Of a DNA stretch of 64,000 nt, positions 1 through 10,600 are shown one piece after another. The position numbers and the translations under genes are program-made. The notes under the pieces were generated by a model. That model saw nothing but the letters and a program-made list of their open reading frames with translations. It did not search any database and was not told where the DNA came from. Position 1 is the first letter of the stretch; every line of letters begins with the position of its first letter. The DNA comes from an uncultured Veillonella sp. (lineage in GTDB: Bacteria; Bacillota; Negativicutes; Veillonellales; Veillonellaceae): positions 62,001 to 126,000 of the forward strand of contig NZ_URAR01000003.1 in NCBI RefSeq assembly GCF_900545795.1, read 5' to 3'.

Positions 1-51
1 TTTTCTATGCATTCTACACATTCATCATACATGCATGCCCTGAACAATAGA

Positions 52-771
52 TTAAACTCGAGTTGTGCCGGCTTTAGCTAATTGATCAGCCCGTTCATTA
101 TAGGTAACCCCTGTATGAGCAGCTACTTTATGAAAATGAACTGCCATATTCGCCAAATACGCTTTAACAAATTTAGCATAATATTGAGTTAATGGATTAT
201 TTGTTTTCCATCGCCCTAAGGCCCACATTTCAATCCCCATGTAATCATAATAGAGATGAACAACCTTAGCACCACAGCGCTTTGCTTCTTTTAGAACATG
301 CATCGAGCCTAGTAATTCACCAGACACATTCCAATAGTTTGTATAAAATGGATCTTTCGTACCGAAAGAGAATTCCCAACTCTCATCATTATAAAAAATG
401 ATACCACCAGAGCCTACAGCGCCATTGTGCTTATCAAAGCTTCCATCAATATACGCTACCATAGCTTCAGCACTAGCGTCTTGAGGTGCTATATTCTCTT
501 TTTTAGTAGACCTATTACGTTCTGCCTTATTTACATATGACGAGGTATGACCTGTACTACTCTCCTCCACAGGAAGAACGCCTAATTCAATAGCATCCGC
601 TAAACTATAGGACTTTTCTTGAGGCTGTAAAAACTCTTGTGCCTGCACCATAGTTGGAAATGATTTATATATTGCGCCACTATAGCCTTTTACTTGTGCC
701 TCGCAATCAGCCCAAGTTTCATATATACCAGGCTTACGACCTTGTTGCACTGCATAATATTTTTTTGCCAT
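52..771 (-). CDS. rnhA: Ribonuclease HI with N-terminal viroplasmin domain
   Basis: Cleaves the RNA strand of RNA-DNA hybrids in the cytoplasm. Residues about 1-47 form a caulimovirus viroplasmin-type module (MAKKYYAVQQGRKPGIYETW), known to help bind hybrid nucleic acid. A charged linker of about 50 residues leads to an RNase H domain from about residue 104 to the end. The metal-binding acidic residues are visible: D109 in YIDGSF, E152 in SGELLGS, D176 in YYDYMGIE and D229 in ERADQLA. The length of 239 aa is usual for this two-domain class. The start ATG follows AAGGTG. It is monocistronic, and the next gene on this strand lies about 220 bp upstream across a repeat-rich gap. Family assignment is firm. 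Confidence 0.93.
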   Translation of the reverse strand: MAKKYYAVQQGRKPGIYETWADCEAQVKGYSGAIYKSFPTMVQAQEFLQPQEKSYSLADAIELGVLPVEESSTGHTSSYVNKAERNRSTKKENIAPQDASAEAMVAYIDGSFDKHNGAVGSGGIIFYNDESWEFSFGTKDPFYTNYWNVSGELLGSMHVLKEAKRCGAKVVHLYYDYMGIEMWALGRWKTNNPLTQYYAKFVKAYLANMAVHFHKVAAHTGVTYNERADQLAKAGTTRV

Positions 772-838
772 AAAACACCTTTTACAGATTATTCATATAC
801 TAATGTAAATTAGTCATCACTAACAGCTGTTTACCAGT

Positions 839-908
839 AATGCTACCATTAGATTACTCGCAATACTACCGCTAGATTATTCACAATATTAACACAATAG
901 ATTACGTG
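839..908. repeat. Degenerate 23-bp tandem repeat, about 3 copies
   Basis: Consecutive units begin near 839, 862 and 885 and share the pattern AATnCTACCnnTAGATTA. They lie in the 219-bp gap between the YbaK gene and rnhA. No coding or RNA signal was seen in the gap. Confidence 0.6.
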
Positions 909-990
909 TATTACCAACAGTCAATTACCTACAGAGCGCTCATAACACTAACAGTAGACTGTATAGAGTACTAATTCATATTTTAAATCA

Positions 991-1500
991 TTACATAGTA
1001 AGTTCAGCAAATTCAGCCTTAACAACAGCTTGTAAATCCTTAGGATTTAATTTAACCTGCTTCCCTATAAGGCCTGCACTAACATAGACCATATCAAAGG
1101 CCTCCATAGTGCTGTCAAAATAAGTGGGAAATAATTTTTTCATGCCTATCGGTGAACAGCCTCCCCGCACATAACCCGTCAAGCCTAATAAATCTTTTAC
1201 ATGAATTAACTCCACTGATTTATTACCACTAACGCGCGCTGCTTGTTTGAGATTTAATTCAGCTGCAACAGGGATGCAGAACACAACTGGGCCGGTTACA
1301 TTGCCCTTACCTACTAATGTTTTAAATACGCGCTCTTCTGGCAAATGAAGTTCTTCCGCCACATGAACCCCTGCATTACGCCCTACCTGTTGTGGTTTGC
1401 CACCGCTTTCCTCTACCTCATATGTGAGGACTTCGTAATCTATTTTATGCGTATCTAACATGCGCATAGCATTTGTTTTTTTATGATCTTTTTTGCTCAT
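991..1500 (-). CDS. ybaK: Cys-tRNA(Pro)/Cys-tRNA(Cys) deacylase, YbaK/EbsC family
   Basis: Hydrolyses mischarged Cys-tRNA(Pro), a trans-editing activity that backs up prolyl-tRNA synthetase. The 169 aa match a single YbaK/ProX editing domain. Visible hallmarks are the KTLVGKG segment with the family's catalytic-type lysine, the VVFCIPVAAELNLK strand-helix region, and the GYVRGGCSPIGMKKLFPTYF loop that shapes the cysteinyl pocket. The start ATG has GGAGAG upstream (GCAGGAGAGTTCAT). It stands alone, with 35 bp to the next gene upstream. No regulatory signal was seen. The functional assignment is to the family; substrate preference is known from homologues only. Confidence 0.9.
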   Translation of the reverse strand: MSKKDHKKTNAMRMLDTHKIDYEVLTYEVEESGGKPQQVGRNAGVHVAEELHLPEERVFKTLVGKGNVTGPVVFCIPVAAELNLKQAARVSGNKSVELIHVKDLLGLTGYVRGGCSPIGMKKLFPTYFDSTMEAFDMVYVSAGLIGKQVKLNPKDLQAVVKAEFAELTM

Positions 1501-1535
1501 ATGAACTCTCCTGCTATGTAATTTCTTAACTTTTA

Positions 1536-2534
1536 CTACTTGTTTAAAATTTTACTTATATTTTTTAATTCAATGCGCAATGTGCCATCTGGATTGGTTA
1601 CAATTTCGATGAATTCGCTATTTTTCATATATTCCACGGGGAAACTAATTTCAATGCCTGTGTCAGTTTTAATTTTATGTTTTTCCCCAACTTTAGCGGC
1701 AAATTCGCGATTTACCGGCAAGGGGCGAAGCATATCTTGTTCTGCTAAAGCTTGTTTAGCCGCCTCTTTTTGTACTGGATTCGCAGCAAATACAGTTTCG
1801 ACAATAATCTCTGGATTAATAGTATCAGATACTTCTGCATTTTTTGAAATCATCGAGCGCACTTCCACTAATTCGGCTACGCCATCCCCTTCGTGCGCTT
1901 TGGCCACTTTATCGACAATGCGGCGCACCTTTGCTACCGTATCACGAGAAGATGGATTGGTGCCAATTTGCAGTACTCTATCAGCTAAAATATAAGTTAC
2001 TTCGCCATCATATTCACCTTTAGGCTCAAAGAGACGAACTGAAAAATCCTCTACATTGATGGCTAAAAAAGAGCGCAATTTTTGGCTTGGCATTGGCAAA
2101 ACCGCCCGGTTAGCCACTAGCTTAGTAGATAAGGCGCCACTTTCACCACTCATAGTGCCATGGGTATAGCCATCATGAGCCTGACACAAAAGTACGCAAA
2201 TATAAGTGTGATTCGCCGCTGCTTCACAAATAATAGCATCCATTAAACAAGGCTCAGTCGCTTGTTTCATAAAATTGAAAATCGTTTCGCCTAAGGATTT
2301 TCCTAATTCTACTATGGACACTTCACCGTCTCTATATTTACTTATAAGCTGGCCTACAGGGCTAGATGGATTTAGATGCCCTTGTCGTAAGCCTGGGTCC
2401 TTAATGGCTTTTTCCACATGTGCACTAATATAATCTTGGATCGTTTCCTCACCTAATTCGAGTTCACCTTCAGAAAAAACCGCCAAGGATGAATGAAAAT
2501 CAAAAATTTGAAGTACTGCTTTATTTATTTGCAT
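1536..2534 (-). CDS. NA37/NdpA-type nucleoid-associated protein
   Basis: A 332-aa protein resembling the 37-kDa nucleoid-associated (NdpA/YejK) family, whose members bind chromosomal DNA; the precise role is unclear even in E. coli. Supporting features are the N-terminal MQINKAVLQIFDFHSSLAVFSE, the acidic mid region, and the C-terminal part around IKTDTGIEISFPVEYMKNS, which is typical of the family (KxxDxxIxIxxPxE). It is cytoplasmic, with no signal peptide or membrane segment. It is preceded by a terminator for the upstream gene, so it is probably transcribed from its own promoter. An inverted repeat (2631-2658) lies in the upstream gap. Family placement is from recognised motifs only. Confidence 0.8.
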   Translation of the reverse strand: MQINKAVLQIFDFHSSLAVFSEGELELGEETIQDYISAHVEKAIKDPGLRQGHLNPSSPVGQLISKYRDGEVSIVELGKSLGETIFNFMKQATEPCLMDAIICEAAANHTYICVLLCQAHDGYTHGTMSGESGALSTKLVANRAVLPMPSQKLRSFLAINVEDFSVRLFEPKGEYDGEVTYILADRVLQIGTNPSSRDTVAKVRRIVDKVAKAHEGDGVAELVEVRSMISKNAEVSDTINPEIIVETVFAANPVQKEAAKQALAEQDMLRPLPVNREFAAKVGEKHKIKTDTGIEISFPVEYMKNSEFIEIVTNPDGTLRIELKNISKILNK

Positions 2535-2560
2535 GATTATCCCTTTCTACTTACGCTTGA

Positions 2561-2595
2561 AAAAAGCCTTGTCCCACCAAAGTGGGAACAAGGCT
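2561..2595 (-). terminator. Rho-independent terminator after rubredoxin-DUF2231 gene
   Basis: A 14-bp stem, AGCCTTGTCCCACC with its near-perfect complement, has a 3-nt loop and a T run on the minus strand. It lies about 110 bp past the stop of the gene at 2707-3306. Confidence 0.85.
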
Positions 2596-2706
2596 AATCC
2601 TCTATGCTAGTACAATAATAAGCTCTTGCATTTAGCTATTAACTAAGACAGCTAAATGAATCTACACAATCTAAAACAATTTATATTGCTACAGAATCAA
2701 GCAAGC

Positions 2707-3306
2707 TTAACCTTGTACATACGGACCAAATAAACCAGCGAATAAATAAGACCCTTTTTTACCAAGCGTAGCTGCTAAGAACGAAGCGACGGCCCCTAGT
2801 GCAGCCATAATAAGGGCATTGCCTGCATCGACTCCATAGGCATAGGCCATATAACACTGGGCTACTGTAACGGCAAAGTAAACAATACTCAAGTATATTT
2901 TTAACTTTAATACTGGTGCCGTAACCGTTTTATAACGTAATTTACCACCTACATAACCAGAGATAGCACCTACTAAGCAAAGTAAAGGCATAACAAAGGC
3001 TACCATCATAGTGAAGTCAAATAGACGATAAGACAAGTTATAAGGAACAAATAATGCCAATAGAGGTAAACCGAAAGTAAGTGCGGAGCCCACGATTGGG
3101 AAGTGCACAGCAATTGGATGTAAGTGTAAATCCAATAATTTTTTACGTGTAGGATTTAAGCGACGAGGTGTGTATTCAGCCCACACTGTCTTAGGAAAGC
3201 TGCAAGCTGGGCAAGGTTGATCAGCTTTATCTGCAGTTTCAATATACCCACAAACACGGCAAATAATATACTGAATCGTTTTCTCTTTCTGCTCTTTAGT
3301 TTCCAC
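2707..3306 (-). CDS. Membrane protein with N-terminal rubredoxin-like knuckle and DUF2231 domain
   Basis: 199 aa. The first 45 residues form a rubredoxin/rubrerythrin-type metal site with two CxxC pairs (CRVCGYIE and CPACSFPK). From about residue 60 it continues as a DUF2231 membrane domain with four hydrophobic helices (for example LHPIAVHFPIVGSALTFGLP). DUF2231 proteins are thought to be redox-related membrane proteins, but their function is not established. The start is GTG with AAAGGAG in front. The gene is flanked by its own terminator downstream. A likely promoter lies upstream (-10 TATAAT at 3335-3340 on the minus strand). The arrangement suggests electron transfer to or from a membrane partner; that is inference. 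Confidence 0.75.
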   Translation of the reverse strand: METKEQKEKTIQYIICRVCGYIETADKADQPCPACSFPKTVWAEYTPRRLNPTRKKLLDLHLHPIAVHFPIVGSALTFGLPLLALFVPYNLSYRLFDFTMMVAFVMPLLCLVGAISGYVGGKLRYKTVTAPVLKLKIYLSIVYFAVTVAQCYMAYAYGVDAGNALIMAALGAVASFLAATLGKKGSYLFAGLFGPYVQG

Positions 3307-3334
3307 AATAAATCTCCTTTATATTAACAACCTA

Positions 3335-3376
3335 ATTATACAATTATTTTATCATATGTAATAGCCATTAGGCTAT
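3335..3376 (-). promoter_or_regulatory. Candidate promoter region for rubredoxin-DUF2231 gene
   Basis: A perfect -10 hexamer TATAAT (minus strand, 3335-3340) has no strong -35. A perfect 6-bp inverted repeat ATAGCC-ATTA-GGCTAT (3361-3376) sits just upstream and could be an operator or a weak end signal for another transcript. Confidence 0.3.
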
Positions 3377-3460
3377 AAGAAAAATCAGAATTAAACCATT
3401 ATAAAATCGAAGTTTACCCTCTTAAATAAATCATAATTAATAAAATTTATAAAATATTTT

Positions 3461-4378
3461 TTACTTATCATCGAAATATTTAAAAGTTTCTTTTAAGCCT
3501 TCTAATAATTCTATACTTGGCTTATACGAAAGGTCTCGCGCTACCTTTTTTATACTGAGCAAAGAATGCTTTATGTCACCTATTCGAGCAGGCTCATGTT
3601 GCACAGTAATAGGATGCCCTACAACCTGTTCAAAAGCAACAATTAATTCATTAAGGCTAGTGCTCGTCTCCGTGCTTACATTGTATACACCTGTTATGTC
3701 AGGATGTTCCAAGGCTAGCATATTAGCGGCTACTACATCAGCTACATAAACAAAGTCACGAGTTTGATCACCATCGCCAAAAACGACGAGCTCTTGCCCC
3801 TGTTGAAGCTGTTCACAGAAAATGCTAATAACGCCACCTTCACCGCCATGGCCTTGACGCGGACCATATACATTAGCATAGCGGAAACAAATGTAAGGAA
3901 GACCAAAATTCTCTTCATAGAGACGTAAATAACTTTCTGTAGTTAATTTTGTCAATCCATAAAAAGACGCTGGATGACCTGTCATAGTTTCATCTAAAGG
4001 CAGACTTGTTAAATCGCCATATACGGCAGCGGATGAAGGCATAATAATCTTCTCCACCTTAGCCGCAACACAAGCATTTAACACATTGATAAGCCCCATG
4101 AGATTCACATCACAGTCCAAAGCTGGGTCAGCCATGGATATAGGTACCATGGTTTGGGCTGCTTCATGAAATACATATTGAGGTTTAAACTCTTTAAATA
4201 AAGACTCCAATTCAGCACTGCGAATATCCATCTCTACAAACTGAGCCTTACTATTCACATTATCGCGACTCCCTGTGGAGAGATTATCAATCACTAAGAC
4301 CTCATGTTGATCCGCTAGTAAGCGGTCTACCAAGTGCGAACCAATGAAGCCAGCTCCGCCAGTTACAATAATATTCAT
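3461..4378 (-). CDS. galE: NAD-dependent epimerase, UDP-glucose 4-epimerase-like
   Basis: An extended short-chain dehydrogenase predicted to epimerise UDP-sugars, probably feeding lipopolysaccharide or capsule precursors. The Rossmann motif GGAGFIGSHL is at the N-terminus. The active-site pair appears as YGLTK (YxxxK), with SSAAVYG (the catalytic Ser/Thr strand) before it and RYANVYGPRQ after. About 305 aa is slightly shorter than E. coli GalE, as is common for GalE-like enzymes of Firmicutes and archaea. I chose the ATG at 4378 because GGAGGTGACTGG sits just before it; upstream in-frame starts lack a ribosome site. It lies downstream of brnQ and may be read with it. The exact substrate cannot be read from sequence. 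Confidence 0.82.
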   Translation of the reverse strand: MNIIVTGGAGFIGSHLVDRLLADQHEVLVIDNLSTGSRDNVNSKAQFVEMDIRSAELESLFKEFKPQYVFHEAAQTMVPISMADPALDCDVNLMGLINVLNACVAAKVEKIIMPSSAAVYGDLTSLPLDETMTGHPASFYGLTKLTTESYLRLYEENFGLPYICFRYANVYGPRQGHGGEGGVISIFCEQLQQGQELVVFGDGDQTRDFVYVADVVAANMLALEHPDITGVYNVSTETSTSLNELIVAFEQVVGHPITVQHEPARIGDIKHSLLSIKKVARDLSYKPSIELLEGLKETFKYFDDK

Positions 4379-4452
4379 CCAGTCACCTCCTCTACTTGCC
4401 CAATTTAGCCAATGAAATAACAAATACATCTGAATTTTAGTTAGCAATACAT

Positions 4453-5808
4453 TTACACTGCCGGTTTATTTGACCCTTTTACAGCTATGTAAATTAATCC
4501 TAATACAAAGCCCACAGCAGACGGTACAATCCAGCCCATGCCTAAGTCAAAGAATGGCAATCCATGGTATAGTTGTAACGCTTGCTGCACCACTGCCGTC
4601 TTACCTAAAAAGGCCGGTAATGTATTTAAAGCATCACCAATAGCTGCCAGGAAAGCAAATATAGTCGTGCTCAAGTATACCGCTTGACGACCTTTAAAAA
4701 TCGGTGCCAAGAAGGTCAATAAAATAATCGTAATAGTCAATGGATACAATAGCATCAAAATAGGTATAGCCAAGGCAATAATTTGTGTTAAACCAACATT
4801 GCCGATTAAGAATGAAATAAGTCCAAAGAGATATACATATTTTTTGTAGCTAATGGAATTAGGGAATAATTCTACAAAGGTTTCGCTACAAGCACAGAAT
4901 AAACCAACTGCCGTTTTTAAGCAAGCCAAAGTAACAATAATAGCCAATAATATAGCTCCTACAGAGCCAAAATAATAGCTTGCTGTTTGCGCTAAAGCAA
5001 TGCCGCCATTAGCAGATAATTCCAATACACCTAAGCTACTAGCCCCTACATAGGCTAAGAACGCATAGATAACAACCATTAAGATAACTACAACAATGCC
5101 GGATTTAACCATGCCTACAGCTAAATCTTTTAGCTCACTTACTCCCACGGCCTGCATCGCTTTAACTACTACAATACCAAAGGCAAGAGCTGCCAAGGCA
5201 TCCATTGTATTATACCCTTCTGTAAAACCTTTAAAGAAGGCCATCGTTTGGTAGTCTCCGCTTACCGGTGCTGTACTAATAGAGCCCATAGGGTGAATTA
5301 AAGCAGTCACTAATAAAATAGCCAAGAAAATCAAAAATAAAGGATTTAGAATTTTCCCAATATAGGTCATTAATTTACCTGGATTCATGGCAAAAAATAA
5401 AGCCACTGCAAAGAAAACAAAAGTAAATATGGCCAAACTCATAGTCTGCATATCACTACCAATATACGGTGCTAAACCAATTTGATATGATACGGTGGCC
5501 GTACGCGGCAAAGCAAATGCTGGGCCAATAGTTAAATACAATAATACGGTAAATAATTTAGCATACGTAGGATGAACTCGCGAAGCCAAGTCAAATAAGC
5601 CTGAGCTTCGAGAAATCCCTATAGCCACTACCCCAAGAAAAGGCAAGCCAATAGCTGTGATGAGAAAACCTATAGTAGCTACCCATACCGAAGTCCCTGC
5701 TTCTTGCCCCATATGCACTGGGAAGATTAAATTCCCGGCGCCAAAAAACATTCCAAATAACATTGAACCAATAACAATAGCTGAACTCAGCTTCAACTTG
5801 CCATTCAT
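4453..5808 (-). CDS. brnQ: Branched-chain amino acid:cation symporter BrnQ (LIVCS family)
   Basis: 451 aa and almost entirely hydrophobic, with about 12 transmembrane helices. The N-terminal signature is SSAIVIGSMLFGMFFGAGNL followed by IFPVHMGQEAGT. Members of this family import leucine, isoleucine and valine with Na+ or H+. The ATG overlaps the uvrC stop by one base, so translation is probably coupled to uvrC even though the function is unrelated to repair. No separate promoter was seen. The family call is confident; the transported substrate is inferred from the family. Confidence 0.9.
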   Translation of the reverse strand: MNGKLKLSSAIVIGSMLFGMFFGAGNLIFPVHMGQEAGTSVWVATIGFLITAIGLPFLGVVAIGISRSSGLFDLASRVHPTYAKLFTVLLYLTIGPAFALPRTATVSYQIGLAPYIGSDMQTMSLAIFTFVFFAVALFFAMNPGKLMTYIGKILNPLFLIFLAILLVTALIHPMGSISTAPVSGDYQTMAFFKGFTEGYNTMDALAALAFGIVVVKAMQAVGVSELKDLAVGMVKSGIVVVILMVVIYAFLAYVGASSLGVLELSANGGIALAQTASYYFGSVGAILLAIIVTLACLKTAVGLFCACSETFVELFPNSISYKKYVYLFGLISFLIGNVGLTQIIALAIPILMLLYPLTITIILLTFLAPIFKGRQAVYLSTTIFAFLAAIGDALNTLPAFLGKTAVVQQALQLYHGLPFFDLGMGWIVPSAVGFVLGLIYIAVKGSNKPAV

Positions 5809-7661
5809 TAAGTGTTCCTCCTATCAATTTTTTCTCCATCAATAGTAGCACGCTTTTCTTCTTTCGACAATCGGAAAAAGTCATACACTGCTTCTGCTGA
5901 TTTTTTATTCATCCCCGGTACAGCACTCAGCTCTTCCACCGAAGCTTCTTTAATTTTTTCTAAGGTCCCCAACGCATCCCATAACGCTTTGCGTCGCTTA
6001 GGACCAATCCCCTCAATATGATCTAAAATAGATTCTAAATTTCGCTTACCACGCAATTTGCGATGGTATGTAATGGCAAAGCGATGCGCTTCATCGCGAA
6101 TTTGTTGAAGCAATTGCAATTCTGGGGAGTGATGAGACAAGATAATGCTCTCTGACTGCCCTTCTACAAAGACTTCTTCAATGCGCTTAGCCAAGGAAAT
6201 AACAGGCACATCAGTGACCCCTACGGCACGAATTAATGGCAAAGCTGCATTCAATTGTCCTTTACCACCATCGATGATAATCAAATCGGGCATAGGCCAA
6301 TCTGTTTCATTGCCATAGCGACGAGCCATAATTTCAGCCATCGATTTAAAGTCATCTGGCTTACCTTGCACTGTTTTCAATTTAAAGCGACGATATTCTT
6401 TTTTCGCTGGCTTACCATCTTCAAAGACTACCATGGACGCCACTGTCTCACTGCCTTGTGTGTGGGAAATATCAAAACATTCCATGCGCTCTGGCAGGCG
6501 AGGTAAATCCAGTACCTCAGCTAACTTCTTCACGGCTCCGCCACTCTTATCTAAATCATACTGCCATTGACGACGTCGTTCTGCCAAGAAGTTCTCTGCA
6601 TTTTCTGCTGCCATTTTCAACAAATCGCGCTTAAATCCCCGCTGTGGCACAGTGACCTCCACACGCTGTCCCTTCATTTCCGAAAACCAAGACTCAAATA
6701 AGGCTCGCTCCTCTGTGTCATAAGGCAAGAGCACTTCTTTCGGCACAAAGCTAGCACCACTATAATATTGTTTAACAAAATCAGTCATAATAGTTTCAGC
6801 ACTATCACCTTCATTTTTAATGAAGAAATTTTCGCGCCCTAGCATGCGACCTTGGCGAATGAAGAATACTTGCACGCATACCATTAAGCCTTCTAAGGCA
6901 AGGCCAATGACATCAATATCACCACGCTGTGTTACCATGCGTTGCTTTTCTCGCAATTTATCTAAAGCCTGCAATTGATCACGATATAGAGCCGCCTTTT
7001 CAAAATCTAACTCTTCAGCAGCTTGTTCCATAGATGACTTTAATTCATCTAACAGTGGAATATGTTTCCCCTCTAGTACCTGCACAATCTGGTCAATATA
7101 CTTCCCATAGGTGTCAGCCGAAACCAGTCCTACACAAGGCGCTTCACAATAGCCCATATGATATTGCAAGCAAGGCCTATCTACTTTCATACTTTGACAA
7201 GTGCGCAAAGGGAAATGACGGCGAAATAGCTTTATAGTCTGATGAACTGCCGTCACGTCAGTGAAGGGACCAAAGTATTTAGCCCCATCACGCTCCATGC
7301 GGCGCACCATAATAATGCGCGGAAACTCCTCTTGCACAGTAATTTTTAAATACGGATAGGTCTTATCATCGCGCAACATAATATTGTACTTAGGATGATG
7401 CTCCTTAATTAAAGTATTCTCTAAAATAAGGGCTTCCATTTCCGTCTTAGTTTGGATAACTTCCACATCTTCAGCACGGCGCATCATGGCCGTCACCTTA
7501 GGGGCGCGATTACTATCTTGACGCACATAAGAACGAACGCGATTTCGTAAATTAATCGCCTTCCCCACATAAATAATACGCTTATACTGATCGCGCCACA
7601 AATACACACCGGGCGTAGTAGGCAAATGACTTATCTTTTCTAATACGTCTTCACTAACCAT
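5808..7661 (-). CDS. uvrC: Excinuclease ABC subunit C
   Basis: Makes the 3' and 5' incisions in nucleotide excision repair after UvrB has loaded at the lesion. Domain order in 617 aa: GIY-YIG nuclease at about 10-95 (PGVYLWRDQYKRIIYVGKA), UVR domain at about 200-235 (EELDFEKAALYRDQLQAL), an RNase H-like 5' nuclease domain at about 385-540 (MECFDISHTQGSETVASMVV), and tandem helix-hairpin-helix motifs at the end (LDHIEGIGPKRRKAL). The start ATG comes one base after the uvrA stop, and its ribosome site AGGAG lies inside the last uvrA codons. The gene is part of uvrB-uvrA-uvrC-brnQ. Nothing is unusual in length. Confidence 0.97.
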   Translation of the reverse strand: MVSEDVLEKISHLPTTPGVYLWRDQYKRIIYVGKAINLRNRVRSYVRQDSNRAPKVTAMMRRAEDVEVIQTKTEMEALILENTLIKEHHPKYNIMLRDDKTYPYLKITVQEEFPRIIMVRRMERDGAKYFGPFTDVTAVHQTIKLFRRHFPLRTCQSMKVDRPCLQYHMGYCEAPCVGLVSADTYGKYIDQIVQVLEGKHIPLLDELKSSMEQAAEELDFEKAALYRDQLQALDKLREKQRMVTQRGDIDVIGLALEGLMVCVQVFFIRQGRMLGRENFFIKNEGDSAETIMTDFVKQYYSGASFVPKEVLLPYDTEERALFESWFSEMKGQRVEVTVPQRGFKRDLLKMAAENAENFLAERRRQWQYDLDKSGGAVKKLAEVLDLPRLPERMECFDISHTQGSETVASMVVFEDGKPAKKEYRRFKLKTVQGKPDDFKSMAEIMARRYGNETDWPMPDLIIIDGGKGQLNAALPLIRAVGVTDVPVISLAKRIEEVFVEGQSESIILSHHSPELQLLQQIRDEAHRFAITYHRKLRGKRNLESILDHIEGIGPKRRKALWDALGTLEKIKEASVEELSAVPGMNKKSAEAVYDFFRLSKEEKRATIDGEKIDRRNT

Positions 7662-7662
7662 A

Positions 7663-10600
7663 TTAATTAGCTCCTACCTTCTTAGTGCGACCACGGCCTT
7701 TTTTAGTTTTAGATTCTTTAATAGTATTATTAGTGTTAGAATCTTCAGCACCATTATTTGTCTTAGAACCTTCATCATGGCTATTAATCTTAGAATCTTC
7801 AGCCCTATCGGTATCGATTTCTTTGCCATTATTGTCACGTAAGTCTGTACCACTAGTGGCTAAATCCATAAACTTACGAGTTTTAGCAAGTACAGGGGCT
7901 AAGAATTTCCCCGTGTAACTTTCTTTAATCTTGCAGATTTCTTCTGGCGTACCAGTACCTACAATTGTACCACCACGATTGCCACCTTCAGGGCCTAAAT
8001 CGATGATATGGTCAGCCGTCTTAATTACATCTAAATTATGCTCAATAACTACGACTGTATCGCCACCATCGACGAGTTTTTGTAATACATCTAGTAATTT
8101 GCGAATATCTTCTGCATGTAGCCCTGTTGTCGGTTCATCCAAGATATATAAAGTTTTGCCTGTACTGCGGCGAGCTAATTCAGTAGCTAATTTAACACGC
8201 TGTGCTTCACCACCTGAAAGAGTTGTTGCCGGTTGCCCTAATCGAATATAACCTAAGCCAACCTCTTGTAACGTCACTAATTTGCGGTGAATCTTAGGAA
8301 TGGCCTTAAAAAATTCTACGGAATCATCTACCGTCATATCTAAGACGTCAGCAATGGATTTACCTTTGTACTTAACTTCCAAAGTTTCTCGATTATAGCG
8401 AGCGCCTTTACATACTTCACAAGGCACATATACATCAGGCAAGAAGTGCATTTCAATTTTAATAATGCCATCACCACGGCAGGCTTCACAGCGGCCACCG
8501 CGCACATTGAAACTAAAACGCCCTTGTTTGTATCCGCGAATCTTAGCCTCCGGTGTTTGGCTATATAATTCACGGATGGAGTCAAATACGCCTGTATACG
8601 TTGCTGGGTTTGAACGTGGTGTACGGCCAATTGGACTTTGATCAATATTAATAATCTTATCGATATATTCCACACCGCGAATTTCTTTATGCGCTCCTAC
8701 TTTGTGATACGAACGATATAAAGTATTCGACAACCCCTTATACAAAATCTCATTGATAAGCGTTGACTTACCTGATCCACTCACACCGGTCACAACAGTA
8801 AATACACCAAGAGGGAATTTAACATTAATATTCTTTAAGTTATTTTCCTTAGCTCCACGAATTTCTAGTGTATGTCCATTAGACTTACGACGTTGTTCTG
8901 GCAGTGCAATAAACTTCTGACCACTCAAGTACTGACCTGTAATAGATTTTGGATTAGCCATTACTTCTTTAGCCGTTCCCTGTGCCACGACTTGGCCACC
9001 ATGCTCACCGGCACCTGGGCCAATATCGACTAAATAATCAGAGGCCAGCATCGTATCTTCATCATGCTCTACAACTAGTAAAGTATTACCTAAATCGCGC
9101 AAGCCTTTCAATGTGCCAATAAGGCGATCATTATCTCGTTGATGAAGGCCAATAGATGGCTCATCTAAAATGTAAAGCACGCCTACTAGGCCTGAACCAA
9201 TCTGTGTAGCTAAGCGAATACGCTGTGCTTCACCACCTGATAAACTACCAGCACTACGGCTCATAGTTAAATAATCTAGGCCTACATTATTTAAAAACAT
9301 AAGTCGTGCATTAATCTCTTTTAAAATCTGTGCACCAATAAATTTTTCGCGCTCTGTTAGCTCCACTGTATTAAAATAATCTACAGCTTCACTAATAGTA
9401 AAATCAGTCACTTCCACAATATTTTTATCGCCAATGCGGATTGCAAGGGTTTCCGGTTTTAAGCGAGCGCCGCCACAGGCCTTACAAGGCTTAATCGCCA
9501 TAAATGGTTCAAAGCTTTCGCGCATGCTATCGGAGGATGCCTCACTATAACGTCGTTTTACCATTGGCAAAATGCCTTCATAAGGCTGTGTATAGGTTTT
9601 AATTTCACCACTCATATTTTCATAAGAAAAACTCACCATATGAGGGCTACCATTCATCACCAATTGCTGTAATTTCTTAGGAAGCTCATTGTAAGTAGCA
9701 TGCAAGTCGTAGCCCTGCTCCTTCAATAAGCCGTCTAATTGACACATAAACCAAGAGCTCGTGTTAGAGCTCAAGGCGCGAACTGCCCCATCAATAAATG
9801 GCACATCTCCATCAGGAATTACTCGGTCCTCATCTACTTCCATAGTGCTGCCAATGCCCAAGCATTCAGGACAGGCACCAAATGGGCTATTAAAGGAGAA
9901 CATGCGCGGTTCGATTGGCGGCAAGGAAATATGGCAGTCAGGACAAGCAAAATGCTGACTGTACATATGTTGTGGTCCATCTACTTCTTGCACGATGACC
10001 ATACCTTCGCCCCACTTGGCCGCTGTTTCCATGGAATCTGTCAAGCGGGACACAATGCCGTCTTTTACAACCAAACGGTCTATAACAATATCAATAGTAT
10101 GTTTTTTATTTTTTTCTAAATCAATATCTTCATCTAAAGTGCGAATATCACCATCTACGCGCACGCGAGCAAACCCTTCTTTGCGAAGTTTTTCCAATAC
10201 TTGCTTATGTTCGCCCTTTTTACCCACAATATAAGGAGCCAAAACTAAAATCTTAGTTCGCTCTGGCAACGTCATGACTGCATCAGCCATTTGTTCTACT
10301 GATTGTTGCGTAATAGGCTTACCACAACTAGGGCAATACGCTCTCCCTACGCGGGCAAATAAAAGTCGCAAATAGTCGTAAATTTCCGTTACAGTCCCCA
10401 CTGTAGAACGCGGGTTGCGACTGGTTGTTTTCTGGTCAATGGAAATAGCCGGTGATAAGCCTTCAATATAGTCTACATCAGGCTTATCCATTTGTCCTAA
10501 AAACTGGCGTGCATAAGCTGACAACGATTCTACATAGCGGCGCTGTCCTTCCGCATATATAGTATCAAACGCCAAGGACGATTTACCGGAACCACTGAGA

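Noticed and set aside
9739..10119. Open frame on the strand opposite uvrA
   Set aside because: It lies wholly within uvrA, has no ribosome site and encodes no recognisable protein; a shadow frame.
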